Positions 1 to 8,527 of a stretch of DNA of 18,667 bases are shown piece by piece (within the stretch, counting starts at the first letter, position 1; every line of letters starts with the position of its first letter). Origin of the DNA: Anaerolineales bacterium UBA6663 (GTDB lineage Bacteria; Chloroflexota; Anaerolineae; Anaerolineales; UBA6663); the NCBI GenBank assembly GCA_002455335.1, contig DKKP01000393.1, positions 22,945-41,611 of the forward strand, read 5' to 3'. The position numbers and the translations under genes were made by a program. The notes below the pieces were generated by a model. It ran no database searches and was not told where the DNA came from. It saw nothing but the letters and a program-made list of their open reading frames with translations.

Positions 1-1
1 C

Positions 2-961
2 ATCGACGGACGCCCGCTGGCCTATGTGTTCGAGGACTCGCAGAGCGATCCCAAGCAGTCGGTGATCGTGGCCCAGAAGTTCGTGGCCGATCCCAAGATC
101 ATCGTCGAACTGGGCGACTTCAGCAGCGGCGCGTCGATGGCGGCCTCCGCCATCTACGAACGGGGCGGCCTGGTGCAGTTTGGTTTCACCAACTCGCATC
201 CGGATTTCACGTCGGCCGGCGGCGAATACACCTGGAGCAATTCCGTCACTCAGGCCCAGGCTTCTCCGGCCCTGGCCGACTATGCCGTCACCACCCTGGG
301 GTTGAAGCGCCTCGCGGTGTTCTATCTGAACACGGACTGGGGCAAGACTTCGCACGACCTGTTCACCGGACGCGCGGCTGAGTTGGGCGCCGAGATCGTG
401 GATTCGGAAGCCTACCTGGCCGAGGAAAAGGATTTCCGCTCGGCGTTGACTCGCGTGCGCGACGCGAACCCGGACGCCATCATCCTGATCTCCTATCAGG
501 CCGACGGCGCCCTCATTGCTCAACAGATCGCGACAGCGGGCCTCGACGTGCCGTTGGTCGGCGGTGGGTCGCTCCTCTCGCCGGATTACATCAAGCTCGG
601 TGGCGCGGCCGTTAACGGCACCTACATCCTGGGCCAGTTCCTGCCCAACGACCCGCGTCCGGAAGTGAAGTCAGTGGTCGATGCGTACAAGGCAAAGTAC
701 AGCGAGGATCCCGACTTCTTTGCGATCCACGCGTACGACACCATCCATCTGATCGCCAAGGCGATCGAGATCGGTGGGCCGACTCGTGAAGGCGTGCTCG
801 CCGGTCTGCCGCAGATCAAGGATGTGCCCAGCGTGATCTACGGCACGGTCACGTTCGACGTTGCGACGCGGCGCGTCCTGGATCCAACGTTCCTGAATCT
901 TGAAGTGGTCGATGGCGCGTTCACCCTGTGGGACGGCGTCGCGCCGTCGGCCAGTCGGTAA
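2..961 (+). CDS. Branched-chain amino acid-type ABC transporter substrate-binding protein (5' truncated)
   Basis: This is the C-terminal part of a periplasmic/extracellular type I solute-binding protein of the LivJ family (Peripla_BP_6). The reading frame is open from base 2. The GTG at 26 is internal, because the residues before it (IDGRPLAYV) form the family's usual strand ahead of the D-S-Q-S-D-P-K motif. The signal peptide and first lobe start lie upstream of the window. Family landmarks include [10 protein letters not shown] (ligand loop), the second-lobe motif [34 protein letters not shown] and [17 protein letters not shown]. It delivers a small ligand to the fused permease and LivG/LivF encoded downstream on the same strand. 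The ligand cannot be read from sequence; this family takes amino acids, amides, urea and aromatic acids. Family assignment is secure and substrate is unknown. Confidence 0.93.
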   Translation: MDGRPLAYVFEDSQSDPKQSVIVAQKFVADPKIIVELGDFSSGASMAASAIYERGGLVQFGFTNSHPDFTSAGGEYTWSNSVTQAQASPALADYAVTTLGLKRLAVFYLNTDWGKTSHDLFTGRAAELGAEIVDSEAYLAEEKDFRSALTRVRDANPDAIILISYQADGALIAQQIATAGLDVPLVGGGSLLSPDYIKLGGAAVNGTYILGQFLPNDPRPEVKSVVDAYKAKYSEDPDFFAIHAYDTIHLIAKAIEIGGPTREGVLAGLPQIKDVPSVIYGTVTFDVATRRVLDPTFLNLEVVDGAFTLWDGVAPSASR

Positions 962-971
962 GGACATTCAT

Positions 972-998
972 GGGCCGAGGGCCACGCGCCCTCGGCCC
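972..998 (+). terminator. 11-bp perfect hairpin after the binding-protein gene
   Basis: GGGCCGAGGGC (972-982) pairs perfectly with GCCCTCGGCCC (988-998) around a 5-nt loop. No T tract follows, so it is not a classical intrinsic terminator. It begins 11 nt after the binding-protein stop and ends 15 nt before the URO-D start. A likely role is to stabilise the abundant binding-protein mRNA 3' end or to reduce read-through into the rest of the operon. Confidence 0.55.
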
Positions 999-1013
999 GG
1001 TCCGGAGCACAAC

Positions 1014-2060
1014 ATGACTTCCCTTTCCAAACGTGAGCGTGTCGAAGCCGCGTTGAGCGGCGCCGAGGTCGATCGCGTGCCGGTGTCGGCCTGGCGACAC
1101 TTCCTGCCGGACGAGCGATCGACGGAGACGCTGGCCGCTGCCAGCCTCGGGCACTTCAAGGAGTTCGATTGGGACTGGCTCAAGCTCAACCCACGGGCGA
1201 CCTACTATGCCGAAGCCTGGGGCAATATCTACGACTATGACGACTACGACGGCGTGTTGCCACGCTTCGTCAGCGGCCCGATCAATGCGCCGGCCGACCT
1301 TCCGCGGGTTGGAGAGATCTCGGGCACAGCCGGGGTTTTTGGCGAGCAATTGAGCCTGATCCGCCAGGTGCGCGCCGGAATCGGCGACGCACATTTCCTG
1401 CAGACTGTTTTTTCGCCGCTATCGGTGCTCGCCTTTCTGGTCGCGCGGCCGACACAGCACACGCTGGCGGACGCTGTCCGGGCTCAGGTCGATGGCGTGC
1501 AACGCTATATCCATGAGGACCCCCAGAGCACGCATGCTGCGCTGAAAGCGATCGCCCATACATTAGCCAGATACGCGGCCGCCTCCGTCGAGGCCGGGGC
1601 CAGCGGGATCTTCTTCGCCATCGTCAAGCTCGCCCGCCAGGGCGTGTTGACCGAGGCCGAATATGAGGAGTTCGGTCGCCCATACGATTGGATCGTGCTC
1701 AAGGCCGTCCAGGAGGCGGCGTTTAACCTCCTGCACATCTGCGGCGCCTACGCCTACCTGGACTCGGTCGCGCAGTACCCCGTACACGCGATCAACTGGG
1801 CAACCGTGGGCCAGTACAACCCGACTGTGCAGGAGGCCCGCCAGCGGTATGGCAAAGCCCTGGTGGGGGGCGTGGACGAACTCGACACGCTACAGAACGG
1901 GCAGCCGGGCGATGTCATCGCCCAGGCTCAGGCGGCCATCCAGGCCACCGGCGGCCGAGGGTTCCTCCTGACCCCCGGCTGCGGCACCCATCTGGACGTG
2001 CCGGCGCGCAATCTGCACGCGTTACGGTCGGCCGTAGAGGCGCCCGTTCGGACGGCCTGA
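1014..2060 (+). CDS. URO-D superfamily protein, probable zinc-dependent (corrinoid/CoM-type) methyltransferase
   Basis: This 348-residue protein belongs to the uroporphyrinogen decarboxylase superfamily. It opens with the family start [23 protein letters not shown]. The C-terminal half carries [13 protein letters not shown] and [17 protein letters not shown], giving H241-x-C243 and C323. This H-x-C-x(n)-C pattern is the zinc-thiolate site of MtaA/MtbA/CmuA-type methyltransferases. The RQAGR-type substrate motif of true HemE is absent. I therefore infer methyl transfer rather than haem synthesis. The start at 1014 is chosen over an upstream in-frame ATG at 900 because the earlier one lies inside the preceding gene, and because GGAG at 1004-1007 sits 6 nt ahead. 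It lies between the binding protein and permease of a Liv-type importer, so it may act on the imported compound. No corrinoid protein is visible nearby. Confidence 0.85.
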   Translation: MTSLSKRERVEAALSGAEVDRVPVSAWRHFLPDERSTETLAAASLGHFKEFDWDWLKLNPRATYYAEAWGNIYDYDDYDGVLPRFVSGPINAPADLPRVGEISGTAGVFGEQLSLIRQVRAGIGDAHFLQTVFSPLSVLAFLVARPTQHTLADAVRAQVDGVQRYIHEDPQSTHAALKAIAHTLARYAAASVEAGASGIFFAIVKLARQGVLTEAEYEEFGRPYDWIVLKAVQEAAFNLLHICGAYAYLDSVAQYPVHAINWATVGQYNPTVQEARQRYGKALVGGVDELDTLQNGQPGDVIAQAQAAIQATGGRGFLLTPGCGTHLDVPARNLHALRSAVEAPVRTA

Positions 2061-2065
2061 GCGGA

Positions 2066-2104
2066 CTTCAGCCGGCGCGGTCCGGACATCCGCGCCGGCT
2101 GAAG
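2066..2104 (+). terminator. 15-bp perfect hairpin between URO-D gene and permease gene
   Basis: CTTCAGCCGGCGCGG (2066-2080) pairs perfectly with CCGCGCCGGCTGAAG (2090-2104) around a 9-nt loop. It starts 5 nt after the URO-D stop. No T run follows, so it is either a factor-assisted or partial terminator or an mRNA-stabilising structure. The permease start codon lies 15 nt after the stem and has no clear Shine-Dalgarno sequence. Confidence 0.55.
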
Positions 2105-2119
2105 CATCCTATCCTACAC

Positions 2120-3955
2120 ATGGATTCCTTTCTTCGGACGGTTGCCGATCAGACCGTCAATGGTCTCGTGATCGGAAACATCTATGCGTTGACGGCGGTC
2201 GGTCTGGCGCTGATTTTCGGCGTGAGCAACCTGATCAACTTCGCGCACGGCTCGGTATATCTCATCGGGGCCTACGTGGGCTGGGTGGCCATCACCTGGC
2301 TGCATTGGCCCTTCGTCGTGACCCTTGTCGCCGTGGCCCTGTCTTGCGCCGCGATCGGGCTGGTCATCGAGCGGGTGGGGTTGCGCGATCTGCAGGGCTC
2401 GGCCCGGATTGCGCCGCTCCTGTCGACCATCGGTCTGAGCTTCGCATTCGACCAGATCGTGCAACTGGCCTTCACCGCCAACCCGCAGTCGTTCGCGAGC
2501 CCGTTGCCCGACACGCGCTGGCAGGTCGGCGGCGTGACCATTGGAACCCTGGACGTTTTGATCGCAGCGATCAGCCTCGGAGTCGCCGCGGCCTTGTTTG
2601 CGTTTCTCAGATTCACGCGATTGGGTTGGGCGCTTCGGGCGACGGCACAGGATCGAGACGCGGCGCAACAGATGGGCGTCGACGTCAATCGAGTCCAGCA
2701 GGTCACGTTTGCGCTGGCCTCCGCTTTGGGCGGCCTCGCCGGCCTGCTGGTCGGCCTCTACTTCAACACCGTCTATCCAACCATGAGTTTCCAGGCGGGG
2801 TTGAAAGGCTTTGCCGCCAACCTGCTCGGCGGCCTCGGCAACGTGCCGGGCACGGTGGTCGGCGGGCTCGTGCTGGGCTTGATCGAGAGTTACGGCGTGG
2901 CGGTTTTGAGTTCGACGTATCGCAATCTGTTCGCGTTCTTGGTCCTGATTGTGGTCCTGGTCTGGCGCCCACGCGGGATGTTCAGCCGCGAGCGAACGCT
3001 GCCGCCGGAAACGCTCACCGGAACGTTCATCTCGAACAGCCGCCCGGTCCGTCTGCCGCCGATTCTGCTGGCGGCGGTGACTGCGTTCGCCGTGATTATC
3101 CCAGTCGTTTTGCCAGACCCATACATCTTGCAGGTCCTGACGAATGCCTGGCTGCTGGGCCTCGTCGCGCTCAGCGTCACGTTGGTGACCGGCACGACCG
3201 GCCAGACCTCGCTCGGGCAGGCCGGGTTCATGGCGATCGGCGCGTACAGTTCCGCCCTCCTGACGTTGCGCGCGGGCTGGCCGTTCGAACTGGCGCTGGC
3301 GGCCGCCGCCGGGATCTCGGCGGTGGTCGGGACGATGTTGGTGCTGCCCGCCTTTCGCCTGCGCGCGCACTACGTCGCGATCGCGACCCTGGGGATCGGC
3401 GAGATCGTCAACCAGGCGATCCTGAACTGGGACTCGCTCACGAATGGCGTGCTGGGTCTGGTCAATATTCCACCGGCGAGCTTGTTCGGGATCGAGCTCG
3501 TGACCCCGGCCGGTCTGTACTGGGGGGCGTTGGCGCTGTTGACGCTGGTGTACCTCGTGCAGTCGCGCCTTCTGCGATCGCCGCTCGGTCGTACCTGGCG
3601 CGCGTTGCGCGATGATGACGTCGCGGCCCGCGCGTATGGAATCAACCTCAACCGTTACAAGGCGCTCGCGTTCTCCGTCAGCGCTGCCGCTGCCGGCCTG
3701 GCCGGCGCGTTCACAGCCCACATGTATACGTACATCAATCACGAGACCTTCACCAGCACGACGTCGGTCCTGGCGCTGACGACCGCGATCCTGGGCGGCC
3801 TGGGCAACCTGGCGGGCGCGATCGCAGGCTCCGTGGTGCTCACGGTTCTGCCCGAGCTTCTGCGCAGCTGGGTCGATTATCGCTACCTGCTATATGGCAT
3901 CGCGCTGCTGGTGCTGATCCGCTATCGCCCGCAGGGGCTCCTGGGAACCGACTGA
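2120..3955 (+). CDS. Fused LivH-LivM branched-chain amino acid-type ABC permease
   Basis: One 611-residue protein contains both transmembrane subunits of a Liv-type importer. Residues 1 to about 290 are LivH: the N-terminal [22 protein letters not shown] and NLINFAHGS motifs, ending in the LivH-like WRPRGMF at about 282-288. Residues about 312-611 are LivM: the [18 protein letters not shown] loop, [19 protein letters not shown], the cytoplasmic coupling segment [24 protein letters not shown], and a C-terminal [10 protein letters not shown] hydrophilic linker of about 20 residues joins the halves. The two subunits are usually separate proteins of about 300 residues each. The stop TGA overlaps the livG ATG (ATGA at 3952-3955), showing tight translational coupling. 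No good ribosome binding site precedes the ATG at 2120, and no in-frame alternative looks better. Confidence 0.95.
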   Translation: MDSFLRTVADQTVNGLVIGNIYALTAVGLALIFGVSNLINFAHGSVYLIGAYVGWVAITWLHWPFVVTLVAVALSCAAIGLVIERVGLRDLQGSARIAPLLSTIGLSFAFDQIVQLAFTANPQSFASPLPDTRWQVGGVTIGTLDVLIAAISLGVAAALFAFLRFTRLGWALRATAQDRDAAQQMGVDVNRVQQVTFALASALGGLAGLLVGLYFNTVYPTMSFQAGLKGFAANLLGGLGNVPGTVVGGLVLGLIESYGVAVLSSTYRNLFAFLVLIVVLVWRPRGMFSRERTLPPETLTGTFISNSRPVRLPPILLAAVTAFAVIIPVVLPDPYILQVLTNAWLLGLVALSVTLVTGTTGQTSLGQAGFMAIGAYSSALLTLRAGWPFELALAAAAGISAVVGTMLVLPAFRLRAHYVAIATLGIGEIVNQAILNWDSLTNGVLGLVNIPPASLFGIELVTPAGLYWGALALLTLVYLVQSRLLRSPLGRTWRALRDDDVAARAYGINLNRYKALAFSVSAAAAGLAGAFTAHMYTYINHETFTSTTSVLALTTAILGGLGNLAGAIAGSVVLTVLPELLRSWVDYRYLLYGIALLVLIRYRPQGLLGTD

Positions 3956-4848
3956 TGAACCCTCAACTGGTGGCGCACGACCTGGCGCGGGCGTTCAACG
4001 GCGTGCACGCGGTGGACGGCGTCAGCTTCGAGGTGGCCCAAGGCGAGACGCTCAGCATCATCGGCCCGAATGGGGCGGGCAAGACGACTCTCTTCAACCT
4101 CTTGAGCGGCCTCGACCAGCCCACGCGTGGGTCGATCACGCTCGACGGTCAACCGTTGGCGGCTCTCGGAGCCGACCGGTTTGCGGCTCTGGGCGTCGCC
4201 CGGACGTTTCAACATGGGCGAGTGTTCGGCAATCTCTCGGTGCTCGACAACGTCCTGATCGGCGCCCACGCGCGTCGGCGGTTGGCGCACATTGGCTCGA
4301 CGCCTCTGGCGATCCTGGCCGAGCTCGCGGCCGGCCTCGTCCGGCCGGGGTTCGTGGCGGCGGAAGAGCGCGCCTTCCGGGCCGAAGCGGAATCGATCCT
4401 GGCGTTGTTCGGCGACCGTCTCCTGCCGCGCTTGCACGAGCCGGCTCACAGCCTGTCGTACGCGAATCGGCGCCGGGTCGAGCTGGCCCGGGCGCTGGCG
4501 GCTCGGCCGAGGGTCTTGCTGCTCGACGAGCCGACCGCCGGCATGAACCTGACGGAGACCGCCGAAGCGCTGGCCTTCATCCAACGCCTGCAGGATCGAC
4601 GCCTGACGATCTTGCTGATCGAACACAAGCTCTCGCTGGTCATGACGCTCTCCGATCGCGTGCTGGTGATGGATGATGGCCGGGTCATCGCTGCCGGTGT
4701 GCCCGAAACCGTTCGAACCAACCCGCAGGTGATCGAGGCCTACCTGGGGCATGCGCGCCGAACGCCGCCTGAAGCGGAGGATGGGGCGACACGGGCCGGT
4801 CCCGCCGACCCGTTCGCGGCCTGGAACGTCCCGGTGGTGAACCCATGA
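3955..4848 (+). CDS. livG: Branched-chain amino acid-type ABC transporter ATP-binding protein LivG
   Basis: This is a 297-residue cytoplasmic ATPase subunit. Walker A is GPNGAGKTT at residues 37-45. The Q-loop region is VARTFQHGRVFGNLSVLDNV, Walker B is RVLLLDEPTAGMN, and the switch histidine lies in LLIEHKLSLVM. The C-terminal DRVLVMDDGRVIAAGVPETV...QVIEAYLG is typical of LivG. The ABC signature is unusual: it reads LSYANRRRVELARAL, where the family normally has LSYG-x-Q; the glycine is alanine and the glutamine is arginine. The last 30 residues or so (after EAYLG) are a non-conserved hydrophilic tail. It starts inside the permease stop codon and its own stop overlaps the livF start, so all three subunits are co-translated. 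Confidence 0.94.
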   Translation: MNPQLVAHDLARAFNGVHAVDGVSFEVAQGETLSIIGPNGAGKTTLFNLLSGLDQPTRGSITLDGQPLAALGADRFAALGVARTFQHGRVFGNLSVLDNVLIGAHARRRLAHIGSTPLAILAELAAGLVRPGFVAAEERAFRAEAESILALFGDRLLPRLHEPAHSLSYANRRRVELARALAARPRVLLLDEPTAGMNLTETAEALAFIQRLQDRRLTILLIEHKLSLVMTLSDRVLVMDDGRVIAAGVPETVRTNPQVIEAYLGHARRTPPEAEDGATRAGPADPFAAWNVPVVNP

Positions 4849-5594
4849 CACAGACGATCGCGGGAGAGCCGCTGCTCGACATCGACGCGATCGACACGTA
4901 CTACGGCGCGATGCAGGTGCACTTCGGCCTGCGCCTGGCTGTCGGTGTCGGCGAGATCGTGTGCTTGCTGGGGGGCAACGCCAGCGGCAAGAGCACGACC
5001 ATGAAAGTCATCCTCGGGTTGGTTCGCCCGCGTGCAGGGCGGGTGCGTTTTGCAGGCGCAGACATCACGGGTTGGGAGACGCCCAGAGTCATCGCGCGTG
5101 GCCTCGGCTCTGTGCCCGAAGCGCGACGGATCTTTCCGGCCATGACCGTACGCGAGAATCTGTTGATGGGCGCGTACTTGCGACAGGATCGAGCGGCGGT
5201 GAGTGAGGATCTCGAGCGCATCCTCGACCTGTTTCCACGCCTGCGTGAGAGGCTTTCGCAACGGGGCGGCGTGCTCAGCGGCGGCGAACAGCAGATGCTG
5301 GCGATCGGCCGGGCCTTGATGGGCCGGCCGCGGCTCATCTGCATGGACGAGCCGACCATGGGGCTCTCACCGCTGTATGTGGACCGCGTCCTGGAGTTGA
5401 TCCAGACCATCAACCGTCAGGGGGTCACGATCTTCATGGTGGAGCAGAACGCCAATCTGGCCCTGCAAATCGCGCACCGCGGCTATGTCCTCCAGAACGG
5501 CCGAATCGTCCTGGAGGGGGCGGCCGCCGCGTTGCTGCGCAGTGCCGAAGTTCAGGACGCCTATCTGGGCGGTTCAGCGGCGCCCGCGGCCTAA
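4845..5594 (+). CDS. livF: Branched-chain amino acid-type ABC transporter ATP-binding protein LivF
   Basis: This is a 249-residue second ATPase subunit of the importer. Walker A is GGNASGKST (residues 43-51), a variant in which the usual P-N-G-A is G-N-A-S. The LivF hallmark segment GSVPEARRIFPAMTVRENLLMGAY follows. The signature LSGGEQQMLAIGRAL is canonical, Walker B is RLICMDEPTMGLSP, and the switch histidine is replaced by the LivF-type FMVEQNANLAL. It overlaps livG by four bases (ATGA). With its intact signature next to the altered LivG signature, the heterodimer may have asymmetric ATP sites. Confidence 0.95.
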   Translation: MTQTIAGEPLLDIDAIDTYYGAMQVHFGLRLAVGVGEIVCLLGGNASGKSTTMKVILGLVRPRAGRVRFAGADITGWETPRVIARGLGSVPEARRIFPAMTVRENLLMGAYLRQDRAAVSEDLERILDLFPRLRERLSQRGGVLSGGEQQMLAIGRALMGRPRLICMDEPTMGLSPLYVDRVLELIQTINRQGVTIFMVEQNANLALQIAHRGYVLQNGRIVLEGAAAALLRSAEVQDAYLGGSAAPAA

Positions 5595-5663
5595 TCGTCA
5601 TCAAACTCGCGCGGGCCGGCTTTCGATCGAGGGCCGGGCAGCGCCGTATACAGGAGGAGCACC

Positions 5664-6239
5664 ATGTCCGTTCAATCATCGACCAACGAAGGTCCACTCG
5701 GCACGCGCAACATCGTCCTGTCGGGCGTCCTGCTCGCCGTCGCCTTGATCCTGTCGTTGACGCGCCTCGGATACTTTCCGGTGCCGTTTCCGACACAGGA
5801 GTCGACGATCCTGCATATTCCGGGCATCATCGGCGCGGTTCTCGGCGGCCCGGTGGTCGGTCTGATCGTCAGCCTGGTCTTCGCCTTCGACGCGTACACG
5901 CGTTTCGTTGGCGCTTACACCTGGCCGAACGCGGTCGCGCCGATCCTCACGTTGTTCGTCTCAAGGCTCCTGATCCCGATCGTGGCCTGGCTGGTTTATC
6001 GGGCGCTGCATAAGTCCAACGAGCTGGTTGCGTTGGGTGTGGCGGGGGCCGCCGGATCGCTGACCAACACAGCTGCTGTGGTCGGCTTCGCGATCGCGTT
6101 CGGCGTCCTGACGGTTGACGTCATCCCCGTGATCCTGCCGGCGGTGATGTTCGAGTTGGTGCTATCGGCGGTCGTGACGGTGGCTGTGGTCGCGGCCTAC
6201 AAGCGTCTGTCGGTTGGACGCACGAGATCGTCCGTGTAG
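5664..6239 (+). CDS. ECF-type transporter S component (substrate-binding membrane protein)
   Basis: This 191-residue, very hydrophobic protein has five to six membrane segments. After a short polar N-terminus it has NIVLSGVLLAVALILSLTRLG, then the S-component landmark segment GYFPVPFPTQESTILHIPG followed by IIGAVLGGPVVGLIVSLVFAF. A helix pair and SLTNTAAVVGFAIAFG follow, and the polar tail ends RTRSSV. S components capture vitamins or other micronutrients and work with a shared EcfT-EcfA energising module, which is not in this window. AGGAGG at 5652-5657 lies 6 nt from the ATG, giving a strong start. It follows livF by 69 nt on the same strand, so it could be the last gene of the importer operon. 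The vitamin or metabolite is not identifiable from sequence alone. Confidence 0.85.
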   Translation: MSVQSSTNEGPLGTRNIVLSGVLLAVALILSLTRLGYFPVPFPTQESTILHIPGIIGAVLGGPVVGLIVSLVFAFDAYTRFVGAYTWPNAVAPILTLFVSRLLIPIVAWLVYRALHKSNELVALGVAGAAGSLTNTAAVVGFAIAFGVLTVDVIPVILPAVMFELVLSAVVTVAVVAAYKRLSVGRTRSSV

Positions 6240-6399
6240 CAGTGGAATGGATGACCGCCACGAGTCGGCGATTGAAGCGTCGATGACCCACGCCTCGGCA
6301 CAGCGCATGGATGAACTGTTGTGGCGTTCACCCTGCCAGCCGAAAGGTCTGATTGGCACGGTACCCGCTCAAACGGGATCCAGGGCTCGATGACAACGT

Positions 6400-6515
6400 C
6401 GATGCCTCGACGCTCGTCAAGATGCAGGCGTCATCGGTATGGCACAGCCTGACGCCGCAACCATCGATAAGCGGCATGGCGATGCATTCCACTCCCGTCA
6501 AGCGGTGTCCGTGGG
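6400..6515 (-). pseudogene. Decayed 3' fragment of a NIPSNAP-family gene
   Basis: On the - strand this stretch translates in one frame to LTGVECIAMPLIDGCGVRL, then CHTDDACILTSVEAS. That matches the C-terminus of the intact NIPSNAP protein encoded at 13713-14051 (LTEMESIAMPLIDSYGVTL, then CETDEGYVSAGFEAS). At DNA level, 6432-6501 aligns without gaps to 13757-13826 with 54 of 70 identities by hand count. The N-terminal two thirds of the family is missing and no start codon context is present. The frame then runs on to a TGA near 6330. The rest of the gene-free stretch 6240-6534 holds nothing else I can identify. Confidence 0.7.
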
Positions 6516-6534
6516 TGTACCTTGAGCATCTGGG

Positions 6535-7209
6535 TCAGCCGAGGCCGTGGTCGCGGGCGTAGACGGCGGCCTGGGTGCGGTCGCGCAACCCCAACCGGCT
6601 CAGCAGGTTGCTGATATGGTTCTTGATCGTTCCTTCGCTGACGAAGAGCTGAGCAGCAATCTCCCGGTTAGTCGCGCCTGTGGCAATCAAGCGCAGCACA
6701 TCCCGTTCTCTGGGCGTGAGGGGTTCGGTTGAAGCGGGCTCTGGCGCCGATATGTTCCGATCCGGCGCCCGCGACGCTGCCTTGACCAACCGGGCGGCGA
6801 CGGCGGGGTTCAAGGGGAGAAGGCCAGACCGGGCCAACCGAATGGCATCGGCGAGTTCATCGTCCGGCATGTCTTTGAGGAGGTAACCGCTGGCGCCCGC
6901 GCGCAATGCGTCGACGATGGAGGCCTCGTCGTCGAAGGTCGTCAGCATCAGGACCAACGTGTCGGGCAGGCGCGATTTGATCTCGGCGGTTGCCGCGACG
7001 CCGTCCATCACCGGCATGCGGATATCCATCAACACGACATCCGGCAGGAGCGCCAGGGCCATATCGACCGCCGCCCGGCCATCGCCACTCACGCCGACGA
7101 CGTCGATGCCGGGTCTCAGGGCCAGCAACGAGGAGATGCCCTCACGGATCAGCCGTTGGTCATCGACGACCAGTACCCGGACGGTGCGTTGTTCATCGCT
7201 GGAGTTCAT
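6535..7209 (-). CDS. NarL/FixJ-type response regulator
   Basis: This 224-residue DNA-binding response regulator has two domains. The receiver domain has the acidic pair D16-D17 in VLVVDDQ, phospho-acceptor D62 in LMDIRMP, the T in MLTTFDD and the K in GYLLKDM. A polar linker of about 20 residues follows. The C-terminal LuxR/GerE helix-turn-helix reads LTPRERDVLRLIATGATNREIAAQLFVSEGTIKNHISNLLSRLGLRDR, shown here only as its defining motif. Its ATG lies within the stop codon of the kinase gene (ATGA overlap), so the pair is co-translated. It is the expected phosphorylation target of the neighbouring kinase. Its regulon is unknown; the inverted repeat at 8528-8562 is a candidate site. Confidence 0.95.
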   Translation of the reverse strand: MNSSDEQRTVRVLVVDDQRLIREGISSLLALRPGIDVVGVSGDGRAAVDMALALLPDVVLMDIRMPVMDGVAATAEIKSRLPDTLVLMLTTFDDEASIVDALRAGASGYLLKDMPDDELADAIRLARSGLLPLNPAVAARLVKAASRAPDRNISAPEPASTEPLTPRERDVLRLIATGATNREIAAQLFVSEGTIKNHISNLLSRLGLRDRTQAAVYARDHGLG

Positions 7210-8486
7210 GGCGATGACTCCCGTGTAAATGCCTGTGCGCCCCGTTTGACGTCAGGGTCGCGTGGGATGTCCAGAGTCAGTTGTGTACCGGAGCCGACCG
7301 CGCTGGCGACCGCCAGAGTTCCGCCAGCCAGCGCTGCGCGTTCACGCAAGCCCGACAGGCCGTAATGCCTGTCGGGCTCTGGACGTACGTCCCCCGTTGC
7401 AGCGAAACCCACTCCGTCATCGCGCACGATCAAGGTCGCGCGCTCCGGGACGAACACAATGTCGATCCAGACGTGACTCGCCCTGGCGTGCTTTTGAACG
7501 TTTGTCAACGCCTCCTGCGCGGCGCGATACAGGGCCAGCTGCGTCCGTTGGGCAAAGCCGTCCTCCGTGCCTTCGAAGTGCAGAAAGATCTCGAGGGGAG
7601 CATGCCGGCCGTTGGCGACAAGCCGCTCGATCGCGGCACGTAACGAAAACGCCGTCTGACCATCACGCAATGTGGCGACCGACTCGCGAACATCGCGTAA
7701 GGCGTCGCGCGCTGCATGTTCGGCATCCTCGATCGCGCGGTCGGCCTGGGTCGGGTCGATGCCGCGAAACGCCCGCGCCTTTCCCAATTGGATCGTGATC
7801 GCGGTCAGATGGTGGCCAAGGCCGTCATGGATCTCACGGGCCAGGCGGTTACGCTCCTCGGTGGCGGCCAGTTCGCGCTGGCGCGCCAGCGAAGCCTCCA
7901 ACTCGGCATGCGATTGCTCAAGCGCTCGCAGCAGGGTTTCAGACCGTTGCCGACCCGCTTCGCGGCGGGCCAGCGCGTCCGCCATGAGCACGGCAAAGAT
8001 CAACCCGATGGCAAAGATCAGAAGTACCGTCACGTATTCGCGATTGGCCGCCCAAAGCGGATCCTGTCCAGCCAAATGAATCAGGAGCACCCCGAAGTAG
8101 GCGCTGCCGAGCCCGATACTGGCCGCACGCCCGAACAAAGCGTAGGCCCAGAGGGGACCGATCAGATACAGGAACTTCGAGAAGCCGGCGCAATCGACTG
8201 AGGCGGTCAGTTCGATCAGGGCAAACTGGGCCACGAGAAACGCAACGCCCCATAACCCGGAAGAGCGGCCCCTCTGATTGATCCAGCTCTCAAGGCCGAC
8301 CTGCGCCGCCAGCGCAAACCCGAGCCAGACTGAGTTGAGCGACAGCGGCGCGACCCCGCACAATCCGGTGGCTCCGAAGTAGAGATGGCTGGACAAGACG
8401 CCGAGACAAAGGGCGACGACCACCACTCGCACCGATGGCGAGACGACCTGATGAGCAGCAGGATGGCGGCCTAAGACCCCGGGCAT
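7206..8486 (-). CDS. DesK/NarX-type sensor histidine kinase (HisKA_3)
   Basis: This is a 426-residue membrane sensor kinase. About six hydrophobic segments fill residues 18-180 with no large extracytoplasmic domain, which suggests sensing in or at the membrane. A short coiled coil follows (RALEQSHAELEASLARQREL). The dimerisation/phospho-acceptor box is EERNRLAREIHDGLGHHLTAI with H220. The HATPase_c domain has the N box QEALTNVQKHA, the G1 box VRDDGVGF and the G2 region HYGLSGLRERA. The open frame runs 202 codons further upstream, but that part is antisense to the molybdoenzyme gene and is not protein-like. The ATG at 8486 is the first one that gives the hydrophobic N-terminus. No strong Shine-Dalgarno sequence is present, so the start is less certain than the gene. 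Confidence 0.92.
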   Translation of the reverse strand: MPGVLGRHPAAHQVVSPSVRVVVVALCLGVLSSHLYFGATGLCGVAPLSLNSVWLGFALAAQVGLESWINQRGRSSGLWGVAFLVAQFALIELTASVDCAGFSKFLYLIGPLWAYALFGRAASIGLGSAYFGVLLIHLAGQDPLWAANREYVTVLLIFAIGLIFAVLMADALARREAGRQRSETLLRALEQSHAELEASLARQRELAATEERNRLAREIHDGLGHHLTAITIQLGKARAFRGIDPTQADRAIEDAEHAARDALRDVRESVATLRDGQTAFSLRAAIERLVANGRHAPLEIFLHFEGTEDGFAQRTQLALYRAAQEALTNVQKHARASHVWIDIVFVPERATLIVRDDGVGFAATGDVRPEPDRHYGLSGLRERAALAGGTLAVASAVGSGTQLTLDIPRDPDVKRGAQAFTRESSP

Positions 8487-8527
8487 GTTGCTCAGCAGGG
8501 TAGCACATGCCGAAGAGCCCCGGCAAT

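Noticed and set aside
1014..2060. Calling the URO-D gene hemE
   Set aside because: The N-terminal substrate motifs of uroporphyrinogen decarboxylase are not present and the zinc-thiolate motif of the methyltransferase branch is; context is a transporter, not haem synthesis.
2114..3742. Long - strand open frame of 542 codons opposite the permease gene
   Set aside because: It is rich in Arg, Gln, His, Asp and Gly with no domain-like pattern, and lies entirely antisense to a clear LivH-LivM permease; high-GC shadow frame.
3922..4851. 309-codon - strand frame opposite livG
   Set aside because: Shadow frame: composition is Arg/Gln/His-rich and it lies opposite a canonical ATPase gene.
6353..6562. 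69-codon + strand frame in the gap after the ECF gene
   Set aside because: It is antisense to the NIPSNAP relic and overlaps the response regulator end, with no ribosome binding site or recognisable motif.
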